64,000 bases of DNA from SZUA-320 sp963707875. Its GTDB lineage: Bacteria; Gemmatimonadota; Gemmatimonadetes; Gemmatimonadales; GWC2-71-9. This document shows positions 17,549 through 30,843 of the stretch, piece by piece. The notes beneath the pieces were generated by a model. It was given only the letters and a program-made list of their open reading frames with translations. It did no database searches and was not told where the DNA came from. Positions within the stretch are counted from its first letter, which is position 1. Every line of letters begins with the position of its first letter. The position numbers were made by a program, and so were the translations under genes. Location of the stretch: the NCBI GenBank assembly GCA_963707875.1, contig CAVPRU010000001.1, positions 806,001 to 870,000 on the forward strand. The letters run 5' to 3'.

Positions 17549-19114
17549 GTGACCGAGCTGATCCTTCATGGCGGGGTGCTGCTCACCCAGAACCCCGGGG
17601 GCCCGACCGCCCAGGCCCTGGCCGTCGCCGCGGGGAGGATCAGCGCCGTCGGGAGCGACGCCGAGATTCTGTCCCTGCGGCGACCTGGCACCCGGGTCGT
17701 GGACCTGGCGGGCCGGACCCTGATCCCGGGATTCATCGACGCCCACGCCCATATCTGGAAGATCGGCCACCTGCTCACCGGCATGGTGGATCTGCGGCGG
17801 ACGGCGGACATCCCCGGGATCGCGTCGCTGCTGCGCACCGCGGCCGCGGCCGCGAGCCCTGGTGCCTGGATTCAGGGCCGCGGCTTCAACGAGTCGCGGC
17901 TGGCCGAAGGCCGCCCGCCCGATCGTCACGACCTCGACGGGGTCCTCCCTGACCATCCGGTGGTGCTGACGCGGACCTGCGGACACATCTACGCCTGAAT
18001 ACCCTCGCCCTGACGCTCGCGGGCATCGAGCGCGACACGCCCGACCCTCCCGGTGGGGTGATCGAACGGGACGCCTCGGGACAGCTGACCGGCCTGCTGC
18101 ACGAGACCGCCATGGGGCTCGTCAACCGGCGGCTGCCGCCCCCGTCGCCGACCGACTACTCCCGGATGATCCTGGCGGCGCTCCAGCATCAGCTCACCCT
18201 GGGCATCACCAGCACCAACGACGCCGGGGTGTCGCCCGAACTGCTCGACAGTCTACCGGGCGATGGACGCGGAGGGCGCGCTCCCGTCCCGGGTCAACGT
18301 GATGGCCCTGCGGAAGGTGGACGGCGTCGGGACGGTCCCGCTGCCGTCCATGCACCGGAGCGATCACCTGCGGGTCGACACGGTCAAGTTCCTCGCCGAT
18401 GGCGGCTTGAGCGGGGCCACGGCCGCGCTGAGCGTGCCCTATCGCGGCACCACGTCGCACGGGAGTGCTGCGCTTCGAGACGCAGGAACTGCTCGCGCTG
18501 GCGGGTGAGGCGCATCGGGCCGGATGGCGGATCGCCATCCACGCGCATCGGGGACGTGGCCATCGAGCCAGATTCTCCAGAGTCTATCGCGCGCTGGGTC
18601 CCGGACCGATGCGACATCGGATCGAGCATCTCGGGCTCCCCGATCAGGCCCAACTGGCCGAAGCCGCCCGGTTGGGGGTGATCTCCGTACCGCAGAGCAT
18701 CTTCCTGCTGGAATTCGGCCGGAACTTCCGTACCGCGCTGCCCGATCACCTGCTCGCGAGAGCCTATCCCATCCGGGCCATGCTGGACGCCGGGCTGACC
18801 GTGGCGCTGTCGTCCGATGCGCCGGTCGTGGAGAACGACAATCCACTGCAGGGAATGAGGCCGGCCGTCGATCGGCTGGACGACGGCGGCAGCCCCATCG
18901 CCCCCGACCAGGCGATCACGGTTCCGGAGGCGCTCTTCGGCTACACCATGGGCGGGGCCATCGCCTCGGGTGACGAGGACAACCGCGGCAGTCTCGAACC
19001 CGGCAAGTGGGCCGACTTCGCGGTGCTGTCCGGCAACCCGCTGCCACGACCCCGCTGATCGACATCCAGGTGCAACAGACCTGGGTGGCAGGACGACTCG
19101 TTTTCGAAAGCTGA
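17549..19114 (+). CDS. YtcJ-like amidohydrolase (amidohydrolase_3), frameshifted
   Basis: A metal-dependent hydrolase of about 520 residues, readable only by joining frames. It starts GTG at 17549, one base after the aminotransferase stop. GFIDAHAHIWK carries the HxH metal ligands; further on come IAIHAIGDVAIE-like (His), HRIEHLGLPD (His) and LSSDAPVVENDNPL (Asp). Shifts are seen near 17,995, 18,251, 18,462, 18,552, 18,571, 18,583 and 19,040. Each new frame continues the same family alignment, so the gene is probably intact in the organism. Substrate unknown. Confidence 0.8.
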
Positions 19115-19119
19115 GTCTC

Positions 19120-20562
19120 ATGACATACCAGTACCGACAGCTGATCGATGGCGTCTGGGCCGACGCCTCGAACGGCGGCTCCTGGGACGTGATCAACCCG
19201 GCCACCGAGGAGATCATCCGCACCGTTCCGTTCGGCGGGCGCGACGACTGCCGCTCGGCGATCGAGGCCGCGGCACGGGCGTTTCCCGCCTGGTCAGGAC
19301 TGACGCCGTATCAGCGAGCGGCGATCCTCAGCAAGGCCGCGGCCATCATCCGCGAACGGGCCAAGGATCTGGGTCGCACCACGGTGCTGGAGAGCGGCAA
19401 GCCCTTTGCCCAGGGACGGGGGGAATGGCTCGTCGCCGCCGACCTGTTCGAATGGTTCGCCGAGGAAGGGAAGCGGGCCTACGGCCGCACCATCCCCTCG
19501 CGCACGGGCTCCAAGCGGATGACCGTGATCCGCCAGCCGGTGGGCGTGGTGGGGGTCATCACCGCCTGGAACTTCCCGGCCTACAACCAGTCCCGCGCGT
19601 GGGCAGCGGCGCTGGCCGCCGGCTGTACCATCGTGACCAGGCCCTCGGAGTTCACGCCGCTGACCGCGATGGAGATGGCTGAACATTCTGGTGGAGGCCG
19701 GGCTGCCCGCCGGCGTCTTCAACCTCGTCAGTGGCGAGCCGGAATCGATGGGTCAGGAGATGCTGGACAACCCGCTCTGCCGGAAGATCAGCTTCACCGG
19801 CAGTGTGCGGGTCGGGAAGCTGCTGATGGACGGCGCGTCGCGCACCGTGACCCGGCTGTCGCTCGAGCTGGGCGGCAACGCCCCGGTGCTGATCCTGCCG
19901 GATGTGGACATCGAGGCGCTGGCCCGGAGCTCGGTGACCGCCAAGTTCCGCAACAGCGGCCAGGTCTGCGTCGCGCCGCAGCGGTTCCTGGTCCACGGTC
20001 GCGTCGCCGAGGAGTTCACCAGTCTGGTGACCGATCACGCGCCAGGGCGCTGAGGGTCGGGAACGGGATGGAGCGGGAGACCGAGGTCGGCCCGATGATC
20101 AACGCCCGCCAGCGCGAGCGGGTCGAGCGCCTCATTGCCGGGGCCCGGGCCGGCGGGGTGGATGTCCGGACCGGGGGCAGCCGTCCGGCGGCCCTCGACA
20201 AGGGCTTCTTCTACGAGCCGACCGTGCTCACCGGCGGCTCGGATGCCCTGCCGATCTATCGGGAGGAGATCTTCGGCCCGGTGCTCCCGGTCCTGTCCTT
20301 CGACGAGCTCGACGAGGCCATCGCCCTCGCCAACTCGACCACCTACGGTCTGGCCGCCTACGTCTGGACCAACGACCTCTCATGCCGCGATCCATGCCGC
20401 GGAGCAGCTGGAGTTCGGGATGATCGGGGTGAACGAGTGGACCCCGCATGCGACCGAGGCACCGTTCGGCGGCTGGAAGCAGAGTGGACTCGGACATGAG
20501 AGCGGCGCGGAGGGATCGCCGAGTACCTGGAAACCAAGCTGGTGGCCTTCGGAGGGTTGTGA
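19120..20562 (+). CDS. gabD: Aldehyde dehydrogenase, GabD-like (succinate-semialdehyde/aminoaldehyde), frameshifted
   Basis: An NAD(P)-dependent aldehyde dehydrogenase of about 480 residues. GVITAWNFPAYNQSR is the coenzyme-binding Asn motif, SLELGGNAPVLI holds the catalytic Glu, and NSGQVCVAPQRF the catalytic Cys. The end reads PFGGWKQSGLGHESG. Breaks occur near 19,682, 20,042, 20,383 and 20,508. The N-terminal half resembles succinate-semialdehyde dehydrogenase. Beside GabT and a spermidine-dehydrogenase-like enzyme it could oxidise succinate semialdehyde or aminoaldehydes. Its TGA overlaps a GTG of the next gene. Confidence 0.82.
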
Positions 20563-22452
20563 CCGAAGACGACCGTACCCTTGGCATGAACCGCCCCATC
20601 ACCCGCCGGGACTTTGTCGACGGCGTGGCGGTCGGGATCGGGGCGCGCCCTCGCCCTGCCCTGGCTGACTTCCTGTCAGGCCGCGCCCTATCCGCCGGCG
20701 CTGACCGGCCTCCGCGGTTCGCACCCGGGCTCGTTCGAGGCGTTCCACCTGCTCCGGGACGGCACCTTCTGGCAGACCGCACCGCCCATTGCCGACACCA
20801 GGGAGGAGTACGATCTGATCGTGGTAGGCGGCGGCATCAGCGGCCTGGCGGCCGCCTGGTACTTCCGGAAGGCCCGCCCCGGGGCTCGAGTCCTGATCCT
20901 CGAGAACCACGACGATTTCGGCGGCCACGCCAAGCGGAACGAGTTCTCCACCGCCCAGCGGCTCTTCGTCGGCTACGGCGGGACCCAATCGATCGACAGC
21001 GCCGCTCCCTACAGCTCCGTGGCCCGGGGGCTGATCGAGGAGTTGGGCATCGATGTGGACCGGTGGAAGGAGGTCCATGACCGGGAGTTGTATCCCAGCC
21101 TTGGAATGCGCTCCGCATTCTTCTTCGACCGGGAGACCTTTGGCCAGGACAAGCTGGTGCGCGGGTACTCCACGGCCTTCACCGATGCCTTCCTGGCCGA
21201 GGCCCCGGTCTCCGATGCGGTCAAGCGCGACTGCCGGCGGCTCCGCTCGGAGGCCTTTGACCCCTGGCCCGGAGAATCGTCCGACCAGAAGAAGGCTCGC
21301 TTGGCGCGGGTGAGCTACGCCGACTTCATCACCGCCGTGTGGAAGCTGGACCCCGGAATCCTGCCGATGTACGGGGGGGCGACCCACGACCTGTTTGGCG
21401 TCGGGATCGATGCGGTGGCCGCCCAGGACGCCTTCGGGCTCGGGTTTCCGGGCTTTCAGGGGATGGGACTCGATGCCGAGTCAGCTGGCCCGGGTCAGAA
21501 TCTCGACACGATCCCCCATCCCGGGGCGGAGGAGTACTACTTCCATTTCCCCGACGGCAGTGCCTCCGTCGCCCGGCTCCTGGTCCGCCGGTTGATCCCT
21601 TCCGCGATTCCCGGGAGCACCATGGACGACGTGGTGACTGCGAGGGCCGACTATGCTCGACTGGACCGGGCCGGGTCCGAGGTCCGGATCAGGCTGTCGA
21701 GTCTGGTGATGCGAGTCAGGCATCTGGGAGACCCGAACGCCGCGTCCACCAGGGTGGAGGCGACCTATTCGCACCACGGGGAGTTGAAACAGGTGACCGG
21801 GCGCACTGCCATCCTTGCCTGCTGGCACCCGGTGATTCCCTACCTGTGTGACGAGTTCCCGGACGAGCAACGGAAGGCTCTGGCCTTTGCCGTCAAGGTG
21901 CCGCTGGTCTACAGCAATGTCCTGATCCGCAACTGGACCGCGTTCCAGAAGCTCGGCATCCGGGAGGTGGTGACTCCGGGGATGTGGCACCTCGGGATGA
22001 ACCTGGACTTCCCGGTAAGCATGGGGTCGTACCGTCACCCGAAGGTGCCGGAGGCGCCCATCGTCGTTCACCTGTCCACCGCACTGGCCAGCCCCGGGCT
22101 GCCGATCAGGGAGCAGCACCGGGTCGGACGCACCGCCCTGCTGGCGACCCCTTTCGAGACCATCGAACGGAGCATCCGGGAGCAATTTGCCCGGGTGCTG
22201 GGGCCCGGCGGATTCGACCCGGCCCGGGACATCCTCGGGATCACCGTGAACCGGTGGCCGCACGGATACGCCTATCAGTACAACTCGCTGTTCGACGACT
22301 TCTGGCGCGAGGGGGGGCAGCAACCCTGCGTGGTGGCCCGGCGCCCGTTCGGCCGGATCGCGATCGGCAACTCGGATGCCGGTGCCTACGCCTACACCGA
22401 CTCGGCCATCGACCACGGCTACCGGGCGGCCCAGGACGTCCTGAACCTGTGA
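20559..22452 (+). CDS. spdH: Flavin-dependent spermidine dehydrogenase-like oxidoreductase, Tat-exported, one frameshift
   Basis: About 630 residues after removing one inserted base near 20,641. The N-terminus has a twin-arginine signal (ITRRDFVDG) and then WLTSCQAA, a lipobox, suggesting a periplasmic Tat lipoprotein. LIVVGGGISGLAAAWYF binds FAD, and ENHDDFGGHAKRNEF is the following conserved loop. The layout and length match the SpdH family, which splits spermidine into 1,3-diaminopropane and 4-aminobutyraldehyde. The start is either GTG 20559 (overlapping the previous stop) or ATG 20586. Activity is inferred by family resemblance and context only. Confidence 0.78.
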
Positions 22453-22462
22453 CGCGGACCCG

Positions 22463-23819
22463 ATGACAGCACCCGAACTCCGGGCGATTCCGAAGGCGCT
22501 CGGCCGGTGGGACCTGGTCCTGCTCAAGGTCGTGGCGATCGTGAACATCAACAACGTCACGCCCACGGCCATCTACGGCAGGGCCTCGCTGCATCCTCTG
22601 GCCCCTCGCCTTTGCCGCCTTCTTCATTCCCGAGGCCATCGCGGTCCTCAGGATGTCGAAGCGCTACCCGGGCGAGGGCGGGATCTATCTCTGGACCCGG
22701 AAGGAGTTCGGCGAGAAGCACGGTTTCCTCTCCGGCTGGTGCTACTGGACCAACAACCTGTTCTACATTCCGGTCCTGCTGGTCTATATGGCGGGCATCC
22801 TGGCCTTCAGCGGCGGGAACGCGACCGCCGGACTGGTGGATCAGAAGCTGTTCGTCGGCGGGGTCGCCTTCGGGTGGCTGGCCTTCATCACCTGGCTCAA
22901 CATCCGCGGCCTGCGGGTCGGGAAGTGGATCCAGAACATCGGCGGGATGGGCACCGCGGCCACGGTCATCCTGGTGCTGGTGGCCGCCTTCATCGCGTGG
23001 ACCAGGGGCGCGGCGTCCGTGCCGCCCCCGGTGTCAGGGGTGGGCTGGGGGATGGCCACCAACTTCAGCCTGATGTGCTACGCCTTCATCGGCATCGAAC
23101 TCGCCTCCACCATGGGCGACGAGATCCGCGACCCGGCCCGCGACCTGAAGCCAGCCATCTTCATCGCCGGCGGCGTCTCGCTGGCATCCTACACGCTGGT
23201 CACGGCGGCCGTCCTGATGATCGTACCAGTGGGCGATCTGAGCGTCATTCAGGGCATCATGCAGGCCGTGAGCTCCAGTGCCGCCAGCGCCGGCATCGGA
23301 TGGATCGTCGCTCCCGTCGCCGTCCTGATGGGCCTCTCGATCGGCGGAGCCACCTCGGCCTGGTTTGCCGGGTCATCCCGGATCCCATTCGTCGCGGGAC
23401 TCACCAGCGCCCTCCCGGCCGGACTCGGCCGAGTGCACCCGAAGTACCAGTCGCCCCACGTCGCGCTGATCACCTGCGCCATTCTCGCCGGGATCCTCAC
23501 CGCGATGTCGCTCGTCGGGTCGAGTGTCAACGAAGCCTTCCAGGTTCTGCTCATGGCCTCGGTGGTCATTCAGCTGGTCCCGTTCGGGTATCTCTTCCTC
23601 GGGCTGGCGCGGATGGACGGGGTTGGCCTGACGGCCCGGGTGGCCGGCATCGTGGGCCTGGTCACCACCTTGACCGGGATGGTGGCCGCCTTCCTGCCGG
23701 CGCCCGACGTGGTCAGTGTGCCGATCTTCGAGTTGAAGATGCTGGTCGGCGTCCTGGGCCCCACGGCGATCGGCTGGTGGCTCTTCACCCGGAGCCAGGC
23801 CTCGGCTCCACCCGCCTAA
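22463..23819 (+). CDS. APC superfamily amino acid/polyamine permease, one frameshift
   Basis: About 451 residues after removing one inserted C near 22,590, which restores ASLILWPLAFAAFFIPEA. Around 12 hydrophobic helices are visible. KRYPGEGGIYLWTRKEFGEKH is the loop after TM2 typical of APC carriers, and MCYAFIGIELASTMGDEIRDP matches the TM6-7 region of the family. It starts ten bases after the flavoprotein gene, so it probably imports the substrate of that pathway (polyamine, GABA or a related amine). Confidence 0.85.
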
Positions 23820-23878
23820 CCCCTTGCCGGACAGGGACTTCGGGAGCACCTTACAGGCAGCCTTCACCCGAGACCCCG

Positions 23879-25337
23879 ATGAAATACCCAGAGGTCCGCA
23901 ACTACCTCGATGGCGGCTTCGTCGCCAGCAGCCTCCCGGTGCTCAAGGTGCACAACCCGGGGGACGGGTCGGTCATCTCCACCGTGCCCCTGTCCTCGGG
24001 CGCCGAGGTGGATGCCGCCGTTCGGGGGGCCCGGGCGGCGTTCCCGGGCTGGTCCGGGTTGCCGATCAAGGAACGGGTCCAGGTGTTCTATCGCTACCGG
24101 GCGCTGCTGGAGCGCGACATGGAGTCGCTGACGGCGCTGGTGACCGAGGAAAACGGCAAGGTGTACCCCGAGGCCAAGGCGGAGATCCTCAAGTCGATCG
24201 AACTGACCGAGTTCGCCTGCTCGCTGCCGCAGATCACCGCCGGCGAAGTCATGGAGGTCAGCCGCGGGGTCGAGTGCCGGATCGAGCGCTTTCCGCTCGG
24301 CGTCGTGGCATCGATCACGCCGTTCAACTTCCCCAACATGGTGCCGCACTGGACCATCCCGAACGCGATCGCGCTCGGCAACTGCATGATCCTCAAGCCC
24401 TCCGAGCTGGTCCCCCTCAGCAGCAGCCGCATCGCCGAGCTGCTGCACGAGGCCGGCCTGCCGGACGGGGTGCTGCAGATCGTGCACGGCGGGAAGGAGG
24501 TGGTGGAGGCGATCTGTGACCACCCGGGGATCGAGGCGGTCAGCTTCGTCGGCTCGACGGCGGTCGCCAAGATCGTCTACCGTCGAGCCAGCGCAACTCT
24601 CAAGCGAGCCCTGGCACTGGGCGGCGCCAAGAACCACCTGATCGTCATGCCGGACGCCGACCTCGAGATGACGTCCACCAACGTCGTCGCGTCGATGTCC
24701 GGCTGCGCCGGGCAGCGCTGCATGGCCGCCTCGGTCATGGTGGCGGTCTCGGAGACGGATCACATCATCGAGCGAATGGTCGACCACGTCGCGAGCGATC
24801 GTGCCCGGGGAGAATCTCGGCCCGGTCATCTCCGCCGAGGCCCGCGCCGCGGATCGAGCGCTACATCACCGAGGCGGAGGCGGCCGGGGCAAGGTGCTGG
24901 TGGACGGGCGCCAGACGGTGGTGCCCGGCCGAGAAGGCGGCTACTACGTCGGCCCCACGATCATCGACCACGTGCACCCCCCAGATGCGGATCGCCCAGG
25001 AGGAGGTGTTCGGGCCGGTGCTCGCTATCGTCCGGGCCAAGGATCTCGACGAGGCGCTGCGCGGTCGAGAACGCCTCGCCCTACGGCAACGCGGCCTCGG
25101 TCTTCACCGAGCAGCGGCGGCATCGCGCGGTACGTGATGGAGCGGGCCAGCGCCGGGATGGTCGGGGTCAACGTCGGGGTGCCGGTGCCCCGGGAGCCGT
25201 TCTCGTTCGGCGGCTGGAATGAGTCGCGGTTCGGCGTGGGCGACATCACCGGCCGCGGGTCGATCGAGTTCTGGACCCAGTCGAAGAAGATGACCACCAA
25301 GTGGAACCGGGAGCACGGCACCAACTGGATGAGTTAG
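23879..25337 (+). CDS. mmsA: Methylmalonate/malonate-semialdehyde dehydrogenase (CoA-acylating), frameshifted at 3' end
   Basis: About 484 residues after correction. The first 300 residues are intact: ASITPFNFPNMVPHW (coenzyme motif), EAVSFVGSTAVAK, LGGAKNHLIVMPDAD and SMSGCAGQRCMAASV with the catalytic Cys. These are MMSDH signatures, where the usual general-base Glu is replaced by the GGAKNH form. Six indels follow between 24,795 and 25,108; the C-terminus FGGWNESRFG is then recovered. It converts malonate or methylmalonate semialdehyde to acetyl-CoA or propionyl-CoA, the last step of uracil/thymine catabolism. Confidence 0.9.
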
Positions 25338-25382
25338 CCGGCCCGGGAGACTTCTGTCGGTTCGCTTCCCTGGAGGACAGCG

Positions 25383-26517
25383 ATGGCCATTGACTGCGGC
25401 ACCACCTTCACCGGGCTCCGGTTCGAGAACCCGTTTCTCCTCTCGTCGGCGCCGCCGACCGAGTCGGAGACCAACATCCTGCGGGCGTTCGAGGCGGGCT
25501 GGGGCGGCGTGGTCACCAAGACCATCGGCCTGCACCCGGTGGTCAACGTCGTACGGCGCCAAGGCCAAGTTCATGCGCACCTCGGTCGGCGACCGCCGCG
25601 GTCTCGATGAAGAAGCGCCCGGACGCCGCGCTCCACTCCTCGTGGAACTGGGAGCTGATCTCCGACAAGCCGCTCGACTGGTGGGAGCCCCGGATCCGCG
25701 CGGATCAAGGAGGCCTACCCCAACCGGGTGCTGATCGCCTCGATCATGGCCGGCTCGGGCAACGACAAGGAACTCGGGCACTGGCAGACCCTCGCCGACG
25801 GCCTGCCAGGACGCCGGCGCCGACGGGCTCGAGCTCAACTTCTCGTGCCCGCACATGGACCGGAAGGACATGGGCTCGAACATCGGCAAGGACTCCGGGC
25901 TCTGCTCGGTGGTGACCGAGGCGGTCAAGGAGGTCGTCGACGATCCCGGTCTGGTGCAAACTCACCCCGGCCACGGCCGACATCGTGGTGGAGGCAGGCG
26001 GCCTGCTTCCGGGGCGGGGCCGACGCGATCGTCTCGTCGAACACCTTCCCGTCACTCCCCGTCATCGACCCCGAGACCCTCGAGTTCGAGATCAACGTCG
26101 ACGGGCTCGTCTCGAGCGGCGGCCTCGGCGGTCCGGCGATCCTGCCCGCTGTCGCTCGCCAAGATGGCCCAGATGACCGCAGGCCTTCCCGGACAGCGAG
26201 CTTCTCCGGCATCGGCGGCATCTCCGACTTCGCCCAGGCGCTCTGAGCTACTTCCTGCTGGGCTGCGGCACGGTCCAGGTCTGCACCGCCGCGATGCTCG
26301 ACCCGGCGATCGGCCCGAACGTGATCAAGCGGCTCAACCAGCAGGACTCGAGGAGTTCCTCGAGACAGCACGCGGAGCGGGGCTGGCACTCCCTCGATGA
26401 CTTCCGTGGCGCCCGGCGCGATCGGGTGTCTCTCAGTCGAAGATCCGCCGCCCGGACGCGGCGGACTATCACGCCGGCTACGAGCCGTCGAAGGGTACGG
26501 CGCGAACCCCGCAATGA
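25383..26517 (+). CDS. preA: Dihydropyrimidine dehydrogenase, PreA-like single domain, frameshifted
   Basis: About 375 residues, readable through roughly a dozen indels. ENPFLLSSAPPTESETNI and AGWGGVVTKTIG begin the dihydroorotate-dehydrogenase-like FMN barrel, followed by LNFSCPHMDRKDMGSNIGKD, WCKLTPATADIV (frame-corrected) and NTFPSLPVIDPETLEF. The gene ends KIRRPDAADYHAGYEPSKG without the C-terminal ferredoxin domain of enteric PreA, and there is no preT gene beside it. It would reduce uracil or thymine to the dihydro form, with an unknown electron donor. The stop overlaps the next start (ATGA). Confidence 0.8.
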
Positions 26518-27899
26518 CGCATGCCCCCGTGCGATCTACCAGCCTCGCGCTCTCCTACCAGGGCCCCCCGCACGCGGACGTCCTGCGCGATGCGCGCGGG
26601 CCGGTAGCTCGCAACCCCGCGATCTTCACGCTCTACCAGGAGCCGCTGATGCTCGTCGAGGGCCACATGCAGTACCTCTTCGACGAGACCGGCACGCCGC
26701 TACCTCGACCTCTTCGCCGGCATCGTCACCGTCTCGTGCGGCCACTGCCACCCGAAGGTCACCGCGGCGATCAAGCGAGCAGGTCGACACGCTCCAGCAC
26801 ACCACCACGATCTACCTGCACCCCAACTTGCCCGCGCCTGCGCCAAGACGCTGGCCGCGAAGATGCCGGACGGCCTCGACGTGACCTACTTCGTCAACAG
26901 CGGCAGCGAGGCCAACGACCTCGCCATCCAGATGGCGCGGCTGCTACACCGGCAACGTCGACGTGATCGCGGTGCGCAACGCCTACCACGGCGGCTCGCC
27001 CATCGCGCCAGGGCGCTGACCTCGCACCACACCTGGAAGTACCCGCGTCGAACGGCGACGGGCGTCCACCACGTCCGTCTGCCCGGACCCCTACCGCAGC
27101 CCGTTCGAGCGGCACCCCGGAGGAGATCGCGCGCAGAGCGTGCGCGAGATATCCGGGACGTGATCCGGTACTCGCACCTCGGGCGGCCATCGCCGCGTTC
27201 ATCGCCGAGCCGATCCAGGGCGTCGGCGGCGTGACCGCACGGCGCCCCGCAAGTACCTCAGCGACGCCTACGCGATCGTGCGCGAGCACGGCGGCCTCTG
27301 CATCGCCGACGAGGTGCAGACCGGCTTCGGCCGCACCGGCGACCACTACTGGGGCTTCGAGAACTTCGGCGTGGTGCCCGACATGGTCACCATGGCCAAG
27401 GGCATCGGCAACGGCGTGCCCCTCGGCGCGGTCACCACCCGCCGGGAGATCGCCGAGTCGCTGACCCAGCGGATCCACTTCAACACCTTCGGCGGCAACC
27501 CGGTCTGCATGGCGGCCGGCCTCGCGGTGCTCGACGTGATCGACGAGGAGGGGCTGCAGGAGAACGCCCGCGTGGTCGGCGGCGCGTCTCAAGGCCGGGC
27601 TCGAGCGGCTCATGGCCACGCACCGCTGATCGGCGACGTGCGCGGCATGGGCCTGATGCTCGGCGTCGAGCTGGTCCGCGACCGCGCGACCAAGGAGCCC
27701 GCGCCAAGGCGGAGACCGCTGCAGGTGCTCGAGGAGGCCGCGGGCCCGCGGGGTCCTGGTCGGCAAGGGCGGGCTCTACGGCAACGTGCTGCGGATCAAG
27801 CCGCCGATGTGCATCACCGCGGCGGACGCGGACTTCGCGCTGGACGTGCTCGACCGCGCGCTCCAGCGCCGTCGGATGACCGGAGGTGATGCGCCATGA
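26514..27899 (+). CDS. Class III aminotransferase, AGXT2/PYD4-like (beta-alanine or 3-aminoisobutyrate), frameshifted
   Basis: About 455 residues after correction. ARNPAIFTLYQEPLMLVEGH is the N-terminal signature of the alanine-glyoxylate aminotransferase 2 group, to which plant PYD4 belongs. YFVNSGSEANDLAIQMARL, FIAEPIQGVGGVT, CIADEVQTGFGRTG and VTMAKGIGNGVPLGAV (Schiff-base Lys) are all recognisable. It has at least nine indels, mainly before 27,250 and after 27,580. In the cluster it would turn beta-alanine into malonate semialdehyde for the upstream dehydrogenase. Both ends overlap neighbours through ATGA. Confidence 0.84.
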
Positions 27900-29307
27900 C
27901 GTTCGACACCATCGTCCACCGGCGGCAACGTCGTCACCCCGACCGGCGCCATCCGCGGCCGACATCGGCATCGCCGGCGAGAAGATCGCGGCGCTCGGCG
28001 ACGGAGCTGGCGGCCGCCGGCCGCCACGACCGATCATCGACGCCGCCGGGCACTACGTCCTCCCCGGCGTGATCGACGTGCACGTGCACCTCGAGCTGCC
28101 GTTCTGCGGCACCGTCTCGTCCGACGACTACCGGAGCGGCACCCGCGCCGGCGCGCGCGGCGGCGTCACCACCCTGATCGACTTCGCCATCCCCTACGCC
28201 GGCGAGTCGCTGCAGCGAGGCCGTGGACAACTGGATGGCGCAGGCCGAGGGCAAGGCGCTGATCGACTACACCTTCCACCTCTGCATCACCCGCTGGAAC
28301 GAGCACCAGGACCAGATCAAGGGGATGGTCGAGCGCGGGTTCACCACGTTCAAGGAGTTCATGATCTACGAGTCCGAGGGATGGCAGTCGGACGACCGGG
28401 CGATGTTCTGCACCCTCGAGGAGATGCGGGAGCTACGGCGGCATGCTGATGGTCCACGCCGAGTCGTCGCGGGTGCTCGACGAGCTCATCGCCCGGCACC
28501 ACACGCCCGGAGCTGATGAAGCAGCACGGCGCCCAGCTGCACGCCATGACCCGCCCGAACTTCATCGAGGCCGAGGCGATCCAGCGGGCCATCACCTGGT
28601 GCGAGGTGACCGGCGGCACGCTGTACATCGTGCACATGTCCACCGGCGACGGCGCCGACATCGTCCAGCAGGCCCAGGCGCGCGGGGTGCCAGGTGCTGG
28701 CCGAGACCTGCGCCCAGTACCTGGTGCTCGACGACTCCGTCTTCGCCCGGGAGGACGGCCACCTCTTCGCCTGCTGCCCGCAGATCAAGAAGCCGGCCGA
28801 CTCGGCCCGGCTCTGGCAGGGACTCGCAGGACGGCGAGGTCTCGGTCATCTCCACCGACACCTGCACCTTCACCCGCGAGCAGAAGGCGATGTGGGAGGG
28901 CGACTGGACCAAGATCCCGATGGGGATGCCGGGGCTCGAGACCCTGCTGCCGATCGCTACACCCACGGCGTGCTGGCCGGCCGGCTCACCGCTCGAGGAG
29001 ACTGCTGCCGGCAGCTCAGCACCAACCCCGCCCAGATCATGGGGCTCGTACCCGCGCAAGGGCGCGATCGCGGTGGGCAGCGACGCCGACCTCGCGATCA
29101 TCCACCCCGACGCGCACCGCGCACCGTGTCGACCCGACGACCATGGAGACCAACACCGACTGGTCGCCGTTCGAGGGCTGGGAGCTGGCCGGTTTCGCCC
29201 GCACGACCCTCTCCCGCGGCGAGGTGATCGTGGACGACTACAAGGTGGTGGGCCAGGAGGGCCGCGGGCAGTGGCTGCTCGCGCACGACCGCCGGGCTCC
29301 ATGGTCG

Positions 29308-29311
<4 letters not shown>
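27896..29311 (+). CDS. hydA: Dihydropyrimidinase (D-hydantoinase family), frameshifted
   Basis: About 465 residues after correction. A strong GGAGGTGATG ribosome site precedes the ATG. GVIDVHVHLELPF carries the HxH zinc ligands, GFTTFKEFMIYE the carboxylated Lys, MLMVHAES and LYIVHMSTGDG the later His ligands, and VISTDTCTF the final Asp. This is the cyclic-amide hydrolase fold with the dihydropyrimidinase arrangement, opening dihydrouracil to N-carbamoyl-beta-alanine. At least ten indels interrupt it. The stop overlaps the transporter start after one indel near 29,280 is allowed for. Confidence 0.88.
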
Positions 29312-30797
<1,486 letters not shown>

Positions 30798-30843
30798 CCA
30801 CCGGACGGCACCCGATGCACTCATTCCCGCCCGGAGGGCGACC

